Below are positions 40,427 to 48,634 of a DNA stretch of 64,000 bases, one piece after another. The DNA lies in contig DATCMI010000001.1 of NCBI GenBank assembly GCA_036563485.1, forward strand, positions 1-64,000. The letters run 5' to 3'. Source of the stretch: Sphingomicrobium sp. (GTDB taxonomy: Bacteria > Pseudomonadota > Alphaproteobacteria > Sphingomonadales > Sphingomonadaceae). Within the stretch, counting starts at the first letter, position 1. Every line of letters starts with the position of its first letter. Under the pieces are notes generated by a model. That model searched no databases. It saw only the letters and a list, made by a program, of their open reading frames with translations, and had not been told where the DNA came from. The position numbers and the translations under genes are program-made.

Positions 40427-40551
40427 CAAGGCTCCGCGTGCGGGAATGGGTTCATGCCCGGGGAACCGGGCCGACCTGCGCCCTTTGTCCGGTGAGCCGT
40501 TCAGCGTCAATGCTTGCGGCTCCGCGGCACTTTGCGTAGTCGCCATGATCC

Positions 40552-40728
40552 ATGGACGACGGCGGCATTTCCGCGGCCCTTGAGCGGGCCGAGCGAGCAG
40601 TGGAACGCATTCAGCGTGCCCTTGCCAATCGCCCGCCGCCCGCCCCTGCGCGCGACGAAGAGCTCCGGGCCAAGGTCCGCGAAGTTGTCGAGGAACTGGA
40701 CGAGCTGATCCGCGAGGCGGCGGCCTAG
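40552..40728 (+). CDS. Small coiled-coil protein upstream of zapA
   Basis: The 58-residue product (M-D-D-G-G-I-S-A-A-L-E-R-A) is made of two charged amphipathic helices separated by a Pro-rich stretch (R-P-P-P-A-P-A). It ends at a TAG at 40726-40728 directly against the zapA ATG at 40729, so translation is probably coupled. No family name is recognised. The position suggests a link to ZapA and division, which is only an inference. Confidence 0.65.
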   Translation: MDDGGISAALERAERAVERIQRALANRPPPAPARDEELRAKVREVVEELDELIREAAA

Positions 40729-41058
40729 ATGGCGGCGATGGTCGACCTGACGATCGCCGGGCGCACCTATCAGGTCGCGTGCCGCGAGGGCGAGGAAGAG
40801 AATCTGCGCTCCGCGGCGCGCCTCGTCGACGGCAAAAGCCGCGAAGCGCTCGCCGGCTTGGGCACGCTCAGCGAGGCGCGGCAATTCCTGTTCGCGTCGC
40901 TGCTGCTGGCCGACCAGCTGATCGACAAGGGACCCGAGGCCGCTGCCGCGGCGCTGCCGTCGGGCCCCGACCCGATGCTCGCCGAACGCGCCGAACGGCT
41001 CGCCGTCCGGCTCGAATCGCTTGCCGCGCAGCTTGAGAATGAGGCGGCGAATCCCTAA
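40729..41058 (+). CDS. zapA: Cell division protein ZapA
   Basis: The 109-residue protein crosslinks FtsZ filaments at the Z ring. The N-terminal beta strands V-D-L-T-I-A-G-R-T-Y-Q-V and the L-A-D-Q-L-I coiled-coil helix match ZapA. It is followed by 6S RNA and 5-formyltetrahydrofolate cyclo-ligase, the same order as in Gammaproteobacteria and many Alphaproteobacteria. Confidence 0.92.
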   Translation: MAAMVDLTIAGRTYQVACREGEEENLRSAARLVDGKSREALAGLGTLSEARQFLFASLLLADQLIDKGPEAAAAALPSGPDPMLAERAERLAVRLESLAAQLENEAANP

Positions 41059-41082
41059 GTAAGCCGTGACGGGCACTACCCG

Positions 41083-41205
41083 GTGCGCGCCTTTGGAAAA
41101 TCCCTGAGGCTATTCAATCCTATTGGGAGCTGTCCCTGCTCGGACCCTGGTCTGGATCACACGGTGCCCACCTGACGTTTGGGCGTCAGAGGATTTTAGG
41201 GCAAA
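41083..41205 (+). ncRNA. ssrS: 6S RNA
   Basis: Between zapA and the 5-FCL gene lies a 152-base non-coding stretch with a closing helix: GCC...AAAATCC (from 41089) pairs with GGATTTT...GGC (41191-41202). The interior is a largely single-stranded bubble flanked by short stems, as expected of 6S RNA, which binds the sigma-70 holoenzyme and down-regulates transcription in stationary phase. The zapA-ssrS-ygfA order is well conserved. Ends are approximate. Confidence 0.8.
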
Positions 41206-41210
41206 CGGCC

Positions 41211-41834
41211 ATGGTGGTCCCGTCACCCCCCTTCCCGCCCGGCATCGAGCCGCGGCCCGACTTCGAGCCTTCGGCGAAGGATATGCTCCGCCGCGCAGCG
41301 CTTGAGGCGCGCAAGGCGTTCGCCAAGACGCTCGCTGACGGCGAACGCGCGCAACTCGAACAGCGGCTGGCCGAACATCTCACATCGCTATGCGCCGGAG
41401 CCAAGGTCGTCGGCGGCTACGCGCCGCTCGGCAGCGAGATTTCGCCCCAACTGGCGATCGAGGAAGCGCGGGCGGTGGGCCGAGTCGTCGGCTTTCCCGC
41501 CTTTGACCACCCTTCCAAGCCGTTCAAATTTCGTGCCGCGGACGCCCTCGAGCCCGGGCCGTTCGGAATCATGCAGCCGAAGCGCAGCTCGCCGGTCGTC
41601 GAGCCGGACCTCGTACTGGTGCCGCTGGTCGCTATCGATGCGCGCGGGACGCGGCTTGGCCGCGGAAAAGGCCATTACGACCGGGCGCTGATCCGCTTGA
41701 AGACCAATGGTGCGCGGCTGATCGGCGTCGGCTGGGCGATGCAGCGCCTTTCCGACGCAATCCCGAGCGACGAATGGGACGTGCCGCTCGACGGCTTTGC
41801 GTCACCCGACGGGCTGGAAATGTTCCCCCGCTAA
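41211..41834 (+). CDS. 5-formyltetrahydrofolate cyclo-ligase
   Basis: The 207-residue enzyme converts 5-formyl-THF to methenyl-THF using ATP. The signature R-L-G-R-G-K-G-H-Y-D-R and the N-terminal L-R-R-A-A-L-E-A-R helix are present, as is P-L-V-A-I-D. The annotated ATG directly follows the 6S RNA region; an internal ATG at 41283 would give a product closer to the usual ~185 residues, but its ribosome-binding site is poorly spaced. Co-transcription with 6S RNA is common for this family. Confidence 0.92.
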   Translation: MVVPSPPFPPGIEPRPDFEPSAKDMLRRAALEARKAFAKTLADGERAQLEQRLAEHLTSLCAGAKVVGGYAPLGSEISPQLAIEEARAVGRVVGFPAFDHPSKPFKFRAADALEPGPFGIMQPKRSSPVVEPDLVLVPLVAIDARGTRLGRGKGHYDRALIRLKTNGARLIGVGWAMQRLSDAIPSDEWDVPLDGFASPDGLEMFPR

Positions 41835-42208
41835 GGGCGCGTGAAGGGGACGAAATCGCCGAGCACGCAGGTTGGGCCAGGAATGCGGCTGTTCCCATCC
41901 AGCGACCGTACGATGTCGCCGCGGCAATAAGAGGATCCGGTCGGGTTGAAGACCAGGATGTCGTCACGGCCGATGCTGCAGGACGGCCCCAGATCGTTCG
42001 CCCACACAGTCTTGCCGCTGCCGCTGATCAGCGTCTGCCGATCGGTCGCCGACCGGCGCGGACCGTCGGTCTGGCTGATCGGCAAGCAGCTTCGGGGTTG
42101 CCCGGCAACCCGACCGACGAGCTCGACCAATTCGCGGGGTGCGGACGCCGGCTGCGGAACGGAGCAGGCGGCGAGCGACAAAGACAGGAGGAAAGGTGCG
42201 CGGCGCAT
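41831..42208 (-). CDS. Putative lipoprotein of unknown function
   Basis: The 125-residue product starts M-R-R-A-P-F-L-L-S-L-S-L-A-A-C, with a lipobox (L-A-A-C) placing the lipidated Cys at residue 15. The mature part has four further Cys (about 46, 82, 99 and 117) and no family was recognised. The frame is open far upstream, but the signal sequence fixes the start at 42208. It converges on the 5-FCL gene, overlapping its stop by four bases. Confidence 0.6.
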   Translation of the reverse strand: MRRAPFLLSLSLAACSVPQPASAPRELVELVGRVAGQPRSCLPISQTDGPRRSATDRQTLISGSGKTVWANDLGPSCSIGRDDILVFNPTGSSYCRGDIVRSLDGNSRIPGPTCVLGDFVPFTRP

Positions 42209-42394
42209 TCCGGCACCATACCCCAATCCCGGGATCGGCGGAATGGCCGTGTCCGCTCGGCAACAATGCCGACTATTCGACAGGAGAATGGGGTTCGAAA
42301 GACGTGAATGGCCTCGGCTTCGCTTCTTTAACCCAACCTTGAATGATAGCCTGCGATGCAGCGGTCCAGGGGGGTCGCAGCCGGAGTTGAATCG

Positions 42395-42544
42395 ATGCGT
42401 ACGAAGATCATGGCTTTCGTGGTTATCGCCGCCGCAAGCGCTGCCTTGTTCGTGGGCATGCGCAACGACACGCGGGCCGATGCCGCTGCGGGCGATTGCT
42501 ATTCGGAAGCTGCCGGCCCTTCGACCCCGACCATCTGCGACTGA
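42395..42544 (+). CDS. Small exported or single-span protein
   Basis: The 49-residue product has an N-terminal hydrophobic helix (about 5-21) preceded by Arg/Lys, then a short polar tail with two Cys (D-C-Y and I-C-D). A GGAG sequence eight bases before the ATG supports translation. Its last 46 bases overlap the 3' end of the metallophosphoesterase gene on the other strand. No family is recognised. Confidence 0.5.
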   Translation: MRTKIMAFVVIAAASAALFVGMRNDTRADAAAGDCYSEAAGPSTPTICD

Positions 42545-43350
42545 GCGCCTCGCAGCTCCACTAGCCAGATGTCGGGGGGCGCGCCGAAGCGCAACGGCAG
42601 GCGGCTGGTTCCTAGCCCGGCCGTGACGATCATCAGATTGTCCCGCTCCCTGATCGCGCCGCATCGATAGCGTTCGCCGAAGTCGGAGCCGGTCTCGATC
42701 GCACCGACGAGCGGCAGGACGATTTGGCCGCAATGGGTATGCCCAGCGAGCACCAGGTCGATCCATGGCGGCGACCAGGCGAATTCGTCCGGCCGGTGCG
42801 CGACCAGCAATTTGGCGCCTGATGTGGCGGCGAGCCCGGCGTAAACCTTCTGCCGCCGCGCCTGCCATTCGCCCCCGTTCTTGAACAGGCGCCCGTCTAT
42901 CCCGGCCAACCCGATCGGCCCAAGCTGAACTGCTTCGTTCACGAGCACGCGCACGCCCGCTTTCCGCAGCGCCTGCGCGACGCCTGCTGCGCCCGCCTGG
43001 TGATCATTGTTGCCGAGCACGGCATAGGTGCCGTGCGTTGCCTTCACTGCGCTGAGCGGAGCGACCGCGGCTGCCGCATCGTAGCGGCGGCCGATCCAGT
43101 TAGCGCCGACGAAGTCTCCGGTCGCAATCACAATGTCCGGGCGCAAGACATTGATTTGCGTGACGAGCTTTGCCGCACGCCGCGGCGGCATGTCGGGGCC
43201 GTGGACGTGAAGGTCAGAGAAGAGGACGACCCGGAGCGGCGGCGCGCCTTTCGGATAGTCAGCGGCGACCACCGTGATTCGCCTCACCAGCGGATCGGCA
43301 GTCGCGTTGTGGAAGCCGACGGCGAGGACAGCGATCGCGAGCAGCAGCAC
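42499..43350 (-). CDS. Metallophosphoesterase, membrane-anchored (YaeI-like)
   Basis: The 283-residue calcineurin-like phosphoesterase has the metal-site motifs F-S-D-L-H-V-H, T-G-D-F, G-N-N-D-H and G-H-T-H-C-G-Q, and an N-terminal hydrophobic helix that anchors it to the inner membrane. Relatives include YaeI and YkuE, phosphodiesterases acting on lipid-type substrates. The best start is a GTG at 43350; the frame continues upstream into pspF without a better codon. It follows pspF by 46 bases. Confidence 0.85.
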   Translation of the reverse strand: MLLLAIAVLAVGFHNATADPLVRRITVVAADYPKGAPPLRVVLFSDLHVHGPDMPPRRAAKLVTQINVLRPDIVIATGDFVGANWIGRRYDAAAAVAPLSAVKATHGTYAVLGNNDHQAGAAGVAQALRKAGVRVLVNEAVQLGPIGLAGIDGRLFKNGGEWQARRQKVYAGLAATSGAKLLVAHRPDEFAWSPPWIDLVLAGHTHCGQIVLPLVGAIETGSDFGERYRCGAIRERDNLMIVTAGLGTSRLPLRFGAPPDIWLVELRGAQSQMVGVEGPAASE

Positions 43351-43396
43351 GGCGGTGACCGCGCGGCGCGCTGCCGACCGGCTCAGGCGCGCCTCA

Positions 43397-44461
43397 TCAG
43401 CCGGCGCTGTCCTGCAGCTTGTGACGCTTGAGCGCGTGACGGAGCTGGTCGTAGCTCAGGCCGAGCGCGGTCGCCGTCGCCCGCTGGTTGAAACGATTGC
43501 GCTGCAGCGCATCCTCAAGCAGCCGGCGCTCATAAGCGGCCACGGCACCCCTGAAATCGTCCGTCGCCACCGGATCCGCGGCAGGCGTCGCGATGGGCAT
43601 CGCCATCTGGGACTCGACGGCCTCATCTGGCGCGGCGGCGAACGATTCGACCGCCATGCTCCCACCGCCGCCGGTCGCGGTCGGCGCCCATGGCGAGTGA
43701 AACGGGTTAAAATTGATCTCGTCGATCGGCCGCTCGGCGTCCTCGTGCCGGTAGACCGCGCGTTCGACCACGTTGCGAAGCTCGCGAACGTTGCCGGGCC
43801 ACGGATAGGCTTCCAGCGCCGCCATCGCCCGCGATGTGAAGCCGGGCCAGTTCGGCCATTCGAGCTCGACGCTCATCCGCCGACCGAAATGTGTCGCGAG
43901 CAGCGGGACGTCGCCCTGCCTGGCGCGCAGCGGCGGAAGGGTGATCACTTCGAACGACAGGCGGTCGAGAAGGTCGGCGCGGAACTTGCCCTTGTCGACC
44001 TGGGCCGGAAGGTTCTCGTTGGTCGCGGCGACGATGCGGACATCGACGCTCACGGGTTTCGACGCACCGATACGGGTGATCTCGCCATATTCGACTGCGC
44101 GCAGGAGACGGTCCTGCGCTGCCATGGACAAAGTGCCGAGCTCGTCGAGGAACAAGGTGCCGCCATCGGCCTCTTCGAAGCGTCCGTGGCGAGTCTTCTG
44201 CGCGCCGGTGAAGCTCCCCGCCTCATGGCCGAACAGTTCGGCCTCGATGAGGTTTTCAGGAAGCGCGGCGCAGTTCATGACGATCAGCGGCGCGGCCCAA
44301 CGCGAGGAGAGATGGTGAAGGCGTTCGGCGATCAGTTCCTTGCCCGTGCCGCGTTCGCCGATGACCAGCACCGGTCGGTTGAGCGGCGCGGCACGGCTCG
44401 CCCTCTCGACCGCGTCGAGAAAGGCAAGGCTCTGCCCGATGAATTGATCTGCCCGCTCCAC
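43397..44461 (-). CDS. pspF: Phage shock protein operon activator PspF, GTG start
   Basis: The sigma-54 enhancer-binding AAA+ protein activates pspA. It lacks an N-terminal regulatory domain, as PspF does, and has Walker A G-E-R-G-T-G-K-E, the sigma-54 contact loop G-S-F-T-G-A (usual form G-A-F-T-G-A), Walker B G-G-T-L-F-L-D-E and a C-terminal Fis-type helix-turn-helix (F-N-Q-R-A-T-A-T-A-L-G-L). Aligning to E. coli PspF places the start at V-E-R-A-D-Q-F-I-G-Q, a GTG at 44461, giving 354 residues. An ATG at 44557 in the same frame would overlap the pspA promoter region. A ~115-residue linker separates AAA+ and HTH domains. PspA normally inhibits this protein. Confidence 0.9.
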   Translation of the reverse strand: MERADQFIGQSLAFLDAVERASRAAPLNRPVLVIGERGTGKELIAERLHHLSSRWAAPLIVMNCAALPENLIEAELFGHEAGSFTGAQKTRHGRFEEADGGTLFLDELGTLSMAAQDRLLRAVEYGEITRIGASKPVSVDVRIVAATNENLPAQVDKGKFRADLLDRLSFEVITLPPLRARQGDVPLLATHFGRRMSVELEWPNWPGFTSRAMAALEAYPWPGNVRELRNVVERAVYRHEDAERPIDEINFNPFHSPWAPTATGGGGSMAVESFAAAPDEAVESQMAMPIATPAADPVATDDFRGAVAAYERRLLEDALQRNRFNQRATATALGLSYDQLRHALKRHKLQDSAG

Positions 44462-44562
44462 ACCGAACGTTGGTGCCAAATCCCACGATTTGGCAAGGAT
44501 TTTCACTTGTTTTCCGGCGCAAAATTGGCGCTTTTCGCGGAACTGTGGCTTTTCCACAGAAG

Positions 44563-44577
44563 TGGCACGGGTCTTGT
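44563..44577 (+). promoter_or_regulatory. Sigma-54 (-24/-12) promoter of the psp operon
   Basis: The sequence TGGCACG-GGTC-TTGT (44563-44577) matches the sigma-54 consensus TGGCACG-N4-TTGC at 14 of 15 defined positions or spacings, with T for C in the last base. It lies 50 bases before the pspA ATG and faces it, and a PspF activator is encoded divergently. Transcription should begin near 44588. A six-base inverted repeat, CTGTGG/CCACAG at 44543-44559, lies immediately upstream. Confidence 0.9.
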
Positions 44578-44627
44578 ATAGTGAGAAGCAGGTTTAGGCG
44601 CCTAAGTTACGGATGCGGAGTGCTGGA

Positions 44628-45296
44628 ATGAGTATCTTTTCCCGAACGCGGGACATCTTCGCGGCGAACATCACCGAGATGCTCGACCGGTCGGAGGACC
44701 CGGCGAAGATGATCCGGATGGTGATCCTTGAGATGGAGGAGACCCTGGTCGAGGTCCGCGCTTCTGCGGCGCGGTGCATCGCGGACAACAAGGAAATGCG
44801 ACGTGCACTGTCGCGGCTCGACGAACTTCAGAACAACTGGACCGAAAAGGCCGAACTCGCGCTGAGCAAGGACCGCGAGGACCTGGCCAAGGCGGCGCTG
44901 ATCGAGCGCCAGAAGGCCAGCGACATGGCGACGGGCCTGCGCGAAGAGATCAAGGTGATCGAAGATACGCTCAAGGGCTATGAGGCGGACATCGCCAAGC
45001 TGCAGGCCAAGCTTCGCGAAGCGCGGGCGCGGCAGAATGCGATCGCGGCGCGGTTCGAAAGCGCGGTGACCCGAGCCCGTGCCCGCGAGCTGCTCAACGG
45101 CAACCGCACCGAGGACGCATTCTCCAAGTTCGAAGTGCTCGAACGGCGCGCGGACTTCGCCGAAGGCCGCGCCGATGCGCTCGGGATGACCGGGCCGAAG
45201 AGCCTCGAAGAAGAAATCGCAGAACTGCAGGCCGCGGAGTCGGTCGACAAGGAGCTAGAAGCCATGAAGGCCGCGCTCCGGGCCAAGGGGAAGTAA
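44628..45296 (+). CDS. pspA: Phage shock protein A (PspA/IM30 family)
   Basis: The 222-residue coiled-coil ESCRT-III-related protein stabilises the stressed inner membrane and inhibits PspF. It begins with the amphipathic helix M-S-I-F-S-R-T-R-D-I-F-A-A-N and the E-D-P-A-K-M-I-R-M motif, then helical hairpin sequence to the end. The ATG at 44628 is preceded by GGAG and fits the family; a start at 44613 would add five residues. A sigma-54 promoter precedes it. Confidence 0.96.
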   Translation: MSIFSRTRDIFAANITEMLDRSEDPAKMIRMVILEMEETLVEVRASAARCIADNKEMRRALSRLDELQNNWTEKAELALSKDREDLAKAALIERQKASDMATGLREEIKVIEDTLKGYEADIAKLQAKLREARARQNAIAARFESAVTRARARELLNGNRTEDAFSKFEVLERRADFAEGRADALGMTGPKSLEEEIAELQAAESVDKELEAMKAALRAKGK

Positions 45297-45299
45297 GCA

Positions 45300-45572
45300 A
45301 TGGACGAAATCCTAATCCCGATTCTCGTATGCGGAATGCTGTTCATCGGCCTGCCGTGGCTGGTGTTCCACTACATCACCAAGTGGAAGACCGCGGCGAC
45401 GCTGACCACCGGTGACGAGAAGCTGCTGGACGAGCTTCACGACGCTGCCCGCCGCCTGGACGACCGCCTGTGCACCATCGAGCGCATCATGACGGCCGAA
45501 AATCCGCAGTGGCGCCAGCAATGCGTTCCGGGCCGCGAGGACACGCGCCGCCTGCTGACCGACGGGGAGTAA
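45300..45572 (+). CDS. pspB: Phage shock protein B
   Basis: The 90-residue protein has an N-terminal membrane helix (about 5-25) and a short cytosolic coiled coil (D-E-L-H-D-A-A-R-R-L-D-D-R). PspB and PspC sense membrane stress and recruit PspA away from PspF. It starts three bases after pspA and is followed by pspC at a one-base gap. Confidence 0.88.
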   Translation: MDEILIPILVCGMLFIGLPWLVFHYITKWKTAATLTTGDEKLLDELHDAARRLDDRLCTIERIMTAENPQWRQQCVPGREDTRRLLTDGE

Positions 45573-45573
45573 G

Positions 45574-46095
45574 ATGGCTTACGATCGCTACCGGACGACG
45601 CAGCGGCAACAGCCGGAATTCCGGTCGAACCAGCCGCAGGAATATCGCGAGGACCTGCCGGACAATTATCGTCCGGAGTCCTACTATCGTGGCCAACCCG
45701 CAAGCCGAACGCGATTCTATCGCGACAAGCGCAATGGCAAGGTCATGGGCGTGTGCGCCGGCATCGCCGATTACACCGGCTTTGACATCGCCCTGGTCCG
45801 CATCTGCTTCCTTGCCGCGGTGTTCATGAGCGGCGGGTCCGTCCTGCCCTTCTACTTCATCGCCGGGTGGATCGCGCCGACCAAGCCGACGGCGCTCGAA
45901 ACCCGCGACAATGAGGAGCAGCAGTTCTGGCAGGGCGTGCGCGCATCCCCTGCCCGCGCGGCGCGCGACATCCGCTCGCGGATGCGCGACATCGACCGCC
46001 GGCTTGCCGACATCGAAAGCTATGTGACGACGGAGAACCGATCCCTGGCGCGCGAGATAGAAGCGCTGGCGATCGAAAAGGGAGACAAGGAATGA
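45574..46095 (+). CDS. pspC: Phage shock protein C
   Basis: The 173-residue protein has a Gln/Tyr-rich N-terminal extension of about 45 residues, then the PspC domain: K-V-M-G-V-C-A-G-I-A-D-Y-T-G, followed by two close hydrophobic segments (about 74-100). The C-terminal part is a charged coiled coil. It partners PspB in signalling to PspA. The stop overlaps the next start by four bases. Confidence 0.92.
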   Translation: MAYDRYRTTQRQQPEFRSNQPQEYREDLPDNYRPESYYRGQPASRTRFYRDKRNGKVMGVCAGIADYTGFDIALVRICFLAAVFMSGGSVLPFYFIAGWIAPTKPTALETRDNEEQQFWQGVRASPARAARDIRSRMRDIDRRLADIESYVTTENRSLAREIEALAIEKGDKE

Positions 46096-46370
46096 TGGGT
46101 CCGGGGGAGACTTTGTCGGTGCTGATCGCGGTGATCTTTCCCGCGATCGTGCTGATGTACATCGCCAGCCGCTATTTCCGGCTACGCGAGAAGAAACTCG
46201 AGGTCGAAGCGGGGATGGCGGCGGAGAAAGCCGCTCAATATGCCTCGCGGAGCACGGAGCTTGAGCAGCGCGTGCGCGTGCTCGAGCAGATCGTCACTGA
46301 TGCGGGCGCGCAGACGGCTGCGCAGATCGACGCATTGCGCGCCCAGCCGCGCATCTCCGCAGGGGAATAG
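46092..46370 (+). CDS. PspB-like small membrane coiled-coil protein
   Basis: The 92-residue product has one N-terminal membrane helix (about 8-26), a basic border (R-Y-F-R-L-R-E-K-K) and a C-terminal coiled coil with L-E-Q-R-V-R-V-L-E-Q. The layout is that of PspB, though sequence identity is low. Its ATG overlaps pspC by four bases, so it belongs to the psp operon. Function is inferred only from position and topology. Confidence 0.7.
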   Translation: MMGPGETLSVLIAVIFPAIVLMYIASRYFRLREKKLEVEAGMAAEKAAQYASRSTELEQRVRVLEQIVTDAGAQTAAQIDALRAQPRISAGE

Positions 46371-46375
46371 CAGGC

Positions 46376-46618
46376 ATGAACCCGTTCGAATTCGTTCTCG
46401 TCCTGATGCTGATGATTTTCGGCTTCACGCTCATCAAGCATCGCATGGGCATCCGGAACCGCTGGGAGCGCCATGTCGGCGAGCAAGACAGCGGCGAAAC
46501 GCTGCGGCTGCGCGAGGAAGTCAAGGAACTGAAAGAGCGGCTGAAAGTGCTCGAGCGGATCACCGTCGAGAAGGAAAACAGCCTCGCCAAGGAAATCGAG
46601 TCGCTCCGCGACCGATAG
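46376..46618 (+). CDS. PspB-like small membrane coiled-coil protein
   Basis: The 80-residue product again has a membrane helix (about 4-20) and a Glu/Lys/Leu coiled coil (R-L-K-V-L-E-R-I). The motif L-K-V-L-E-R-I-T resembles the L-x-x-I-E-R-I-M motif of the upstream pspB. It lies five bases after the previous gene. It is probably a third PspB-type component or a paralogue. Confidence 0.7.
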   Translation: MNPFEFVLVLMLMIFGFTLIKHRMGIRNRWERHVGEQDSGETLRLREEVKELKERLKVLERITVEKENSLAKEIESLRDR

Positions 46619-46636
46619 GCAGCTAGGGCGCCGGAC

Positions 46637-47056
46637 ATGCCCGGACTGCCCCCGCTTAGCGACATCCTGGACGAATATGAGCTGGTCGACGCCGAGGACC
46701 GCTACCGGCTACTGATCGACCTCGGGCGACAGCTAGAGCCGATGCCGAGCGCGTTGAAGACGGACGCCAGCAAGGTGCCCGGATGCTCGGCGTCGGTCTG
46801 GGTCTATCCGACCAGCGACAGCGGCAAGCTCCACTTCCTGGCCGACAGCAATGCGGCGATCACCAAGGGAATCGTCGCGCTGGTGCTTGCAGCGGTGCAG
46901 GACAAACCGGCCGTCGAAGTGGCCGGCATGGACGTCGCGCAGAGCCTCGCCCCGTTCGATCTGTCGAAGCACTTGAGCGCGAACCGCACGCAGGGCGTGC
47001 CGAACATGATCGCGCTCGTGAAGCGGACTGCGGAGCGCTACGCCGCGGCCGGATAA
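46637..47056 (+). CDS. sufE: SufE family sulfur acceptor protein
   Basis: The 139-residue protein accepts persulfide sulfur from a cysteine desulfurase during Fe-S cluster assembly. The active Cys is C50 in K-V-P-G-C-S-A-S-V-W, and the R-T-Q-G-V-P-N-M motif near the C terminus is also conserved. It follows the psp genes by 18 bases, although other suf genes are not visible here. Confidence 0.93.
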   Translation: MPGLPPLSDILDEYELVDAEDRYRLLIDLGRQLEPMPSALKTDASKVPGCSASVWVYPTSDSGKLHFLADSNAAITKGIVALVLAAVQDKPAVEVAGMDVAQSLAPFDLSKHLSANRTQGVPNMIALVKRTAERYAAAG

Positions 47057-47123
47057 GCGAACAGCATCTATTCTCCTGCTCCGGCGTTTCATTGCGCAAC
47101 GTCAATGACCCTGGAGTATGCGC

Positions 47124-47570
47124 ATGTTCCGCCGTTATGCTTATGGCTGGATCACCCTCGGTTTCTTTCTCGGCTCGCTTCTGCTGCACTGGTACTTCGG
47201 CTGGACCGCCTTTGCAGACGAGGCGCAGGCGCACGGCCAGGCGCCCGACACAGCGAGCTACATGCACGAGATGCTGCGCGACACGTTCGAAAACTGGCAG
47301 TCCGAGTTCCTGCAGTTGCTGTGGCAGGTCGGCGGGCTTGCCTATTTCCTTTACGTCGGCTCGCCATCGTCGAAGGAGAATGACGACCGCACCGAGCTTA
47401 AGCTCGACGCCATCCTGCGTGCGGTCGGCGGCGCGAAAGCGGATGAGCTGATCGCCGCTATAGACCATGAATATGAGCGCGACACGGGTCACACGCCGCA
47501 CAAGCACGGCAGCCCGCTCGCAAAGAACGCAGGCAAGGAGTTGAACGCGAGCTTCGCGGACGCCCGTTAA
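47124..47570 (+). CDS. DUF6766-like membrane protein
   Basis: The 148-residue protein has two membrane segments (about 8-26 and 69-86) with E-N-W-Q-S-E-F-L-Q-L-L between, which I recognise from the DUF6766 pattern, and a polar C-terminal tail containing His. The start at 47124 was chosen because GGAG lies seven bases upstream; an ATG two codons earlier is too close to it. Function unknown. Confidence 0.65.
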   Translation: MFRRYAYGWITLGFFLGSLLLHWYFGWTAFADEAQAHGQAPDTASYMHEMLRDTFENWQSEFLQLLWQVGGLAYFLYVGSPSSKENDDRTELKLDAILRAVGGAKADELIAAIDHEYERDTGHTPHKHGSPLAKNAGKELNASFADAR

Positions 47571-47587
47571 GCAGCGCTACTGTTCTT

Positions 47588-48604
47588 CTACGAATTGGCC
47601 GGCTCGCGGGCCGCTCCAACTGCGTGCTGGCCTAGCGCTTCCATCAACAGTTCGTAGGAGCGAATTCGCGCCGCGGGATCGTAGATCTGCGCAGTGACGA
47701 TCAGCTCATCTGCGCCGGTCTGTTCGACGAAGCTGCGCACTTTCGCGCCGACTTCTTCGACAGTGCCGATCGCCGAACAGGAAAGCACGTCGTCGAGCAC
47801 CGACCGGGCGTGGGACCCGAGCTCGTCCAGGTAATTGGCTTTCGGCGGCGGCAGCTTGCCCGGCTGGCCGGTGCGCAGGGCAACGAACGCCTGCTGGACC
47901 GACGTGGCGAGCAGTTCGGCCTCTTCATGGCTGTCGGCGGCGAAGCAGTTGAAGCCGAGCATCACGTAGGGGCGATCGAGCTGTGCCGATGGTTCGAAGC
48001 GCTCGCGATAGACGCGGATCGCCTCCATCATCATTGCCGGCGCGAAGTGCGACGCGAAGGCGTAAGGCAAGCCGAGCATGGCCGCGAGCTGCGCGCCGAA
48101 CAGGCTGGAGCCAAGGATATAGACAGGGATGTCCATCCCTTCGCCCGGAACGGCGCGAACCCGCCCGTTGGCGCCTTTGAAATAGTTCATCAGTTCGACG
48201 ACGTCGTTCGGGAACTGGTTAGCGTCGCCCTGCAGGTTGCGCCGCATCGCATAGGCCGCGGCCTGGTCCGTGCCGGGTGCGCGTCCGAGACCGAGATCCA
48301 CGCGCCCCGGATAGAGCGCTTCGAGCGTACCGAATTGCTCGGCAACGATGAGCGGCGCGTGGTTCGGAAGCATGATGCCTCCTGCGCCGATCCGAATGCT
48401 CGACGTTTGCGCGCCGACATAGGCGAGCGCCACGGCCGTCGCTGCGCTGGCGATACCGGGCATCGAATGGTGTTCGGCCATCCAATAGCGTTTGTAGCCT
48501 AGCCGCTCCCCCGCCTGCGCGAGCTCAGCTGATTGGCGAAGTGCCTGGGAAACGTCACTTCCTTCGGTGACGGGAGCGAGATCAAGGATGGAAAGAGTGA
48601 CCAT
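47588..48604 (-). CDS. LLM-class flavin-dependent oxidoreductase
   Basis: The 338-residue luciferase-like monooxygenase family protein has the F420/FMN TIM-barrel features G-Y-K-R-Y-W-M-A-E-H-H, G-A-G-G-I-M-L-P-N-H-A-P-L and D-L-G-L-G-R-A-P-G-T-D. Similar proteins are YhbW-type flavin oxidoreductases; the physiological substrate is unknown. It converges on the DUF6766-like gene, with 17 bases between. Confidence 0.9.
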   Translation of the reverse strand: MVTLSILDLAPVTEGSDVSQALRQSAELAQAGERLGYKRYWMAEHHSMPGIASAATAVALAYVGAQTSSIRIGAGGIMLPNHAPLIVAEQFGTLEALYPGRVDLGLGRAPGTDQAAAYAMRRNLQGDANQFPNDVVELMNYFKGANGRVRAVPGEGMDIPVYILGSSLFGAQLAAMLGLPYAFASHFAPAMMMEAIRVYRERFEPSAQLDRPYVMLGFNCFAADSHEEAELLATSVQQAFVALRTGQPGKLPPPKANYLDELGSHARSVLDDVLSCSAIGTVEEVGAKVRSFVEQTGADELIVTAQIYDPAARIRSYELLMEALGQHAVGAAREPANS

Positions 48605-48634
48605 TGATCCGAGATGGTCGGTGCGGCGCGGCGT

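Noticed and set aside
44543-44559. CTGTGG/CCACAG inverted repeat as an intrinsic terminator
   Set aside because: The stem is only six pairs with no T-run, and it sits in the psp regulatory region; it may be a protein-binding site, but this cannot be decided.
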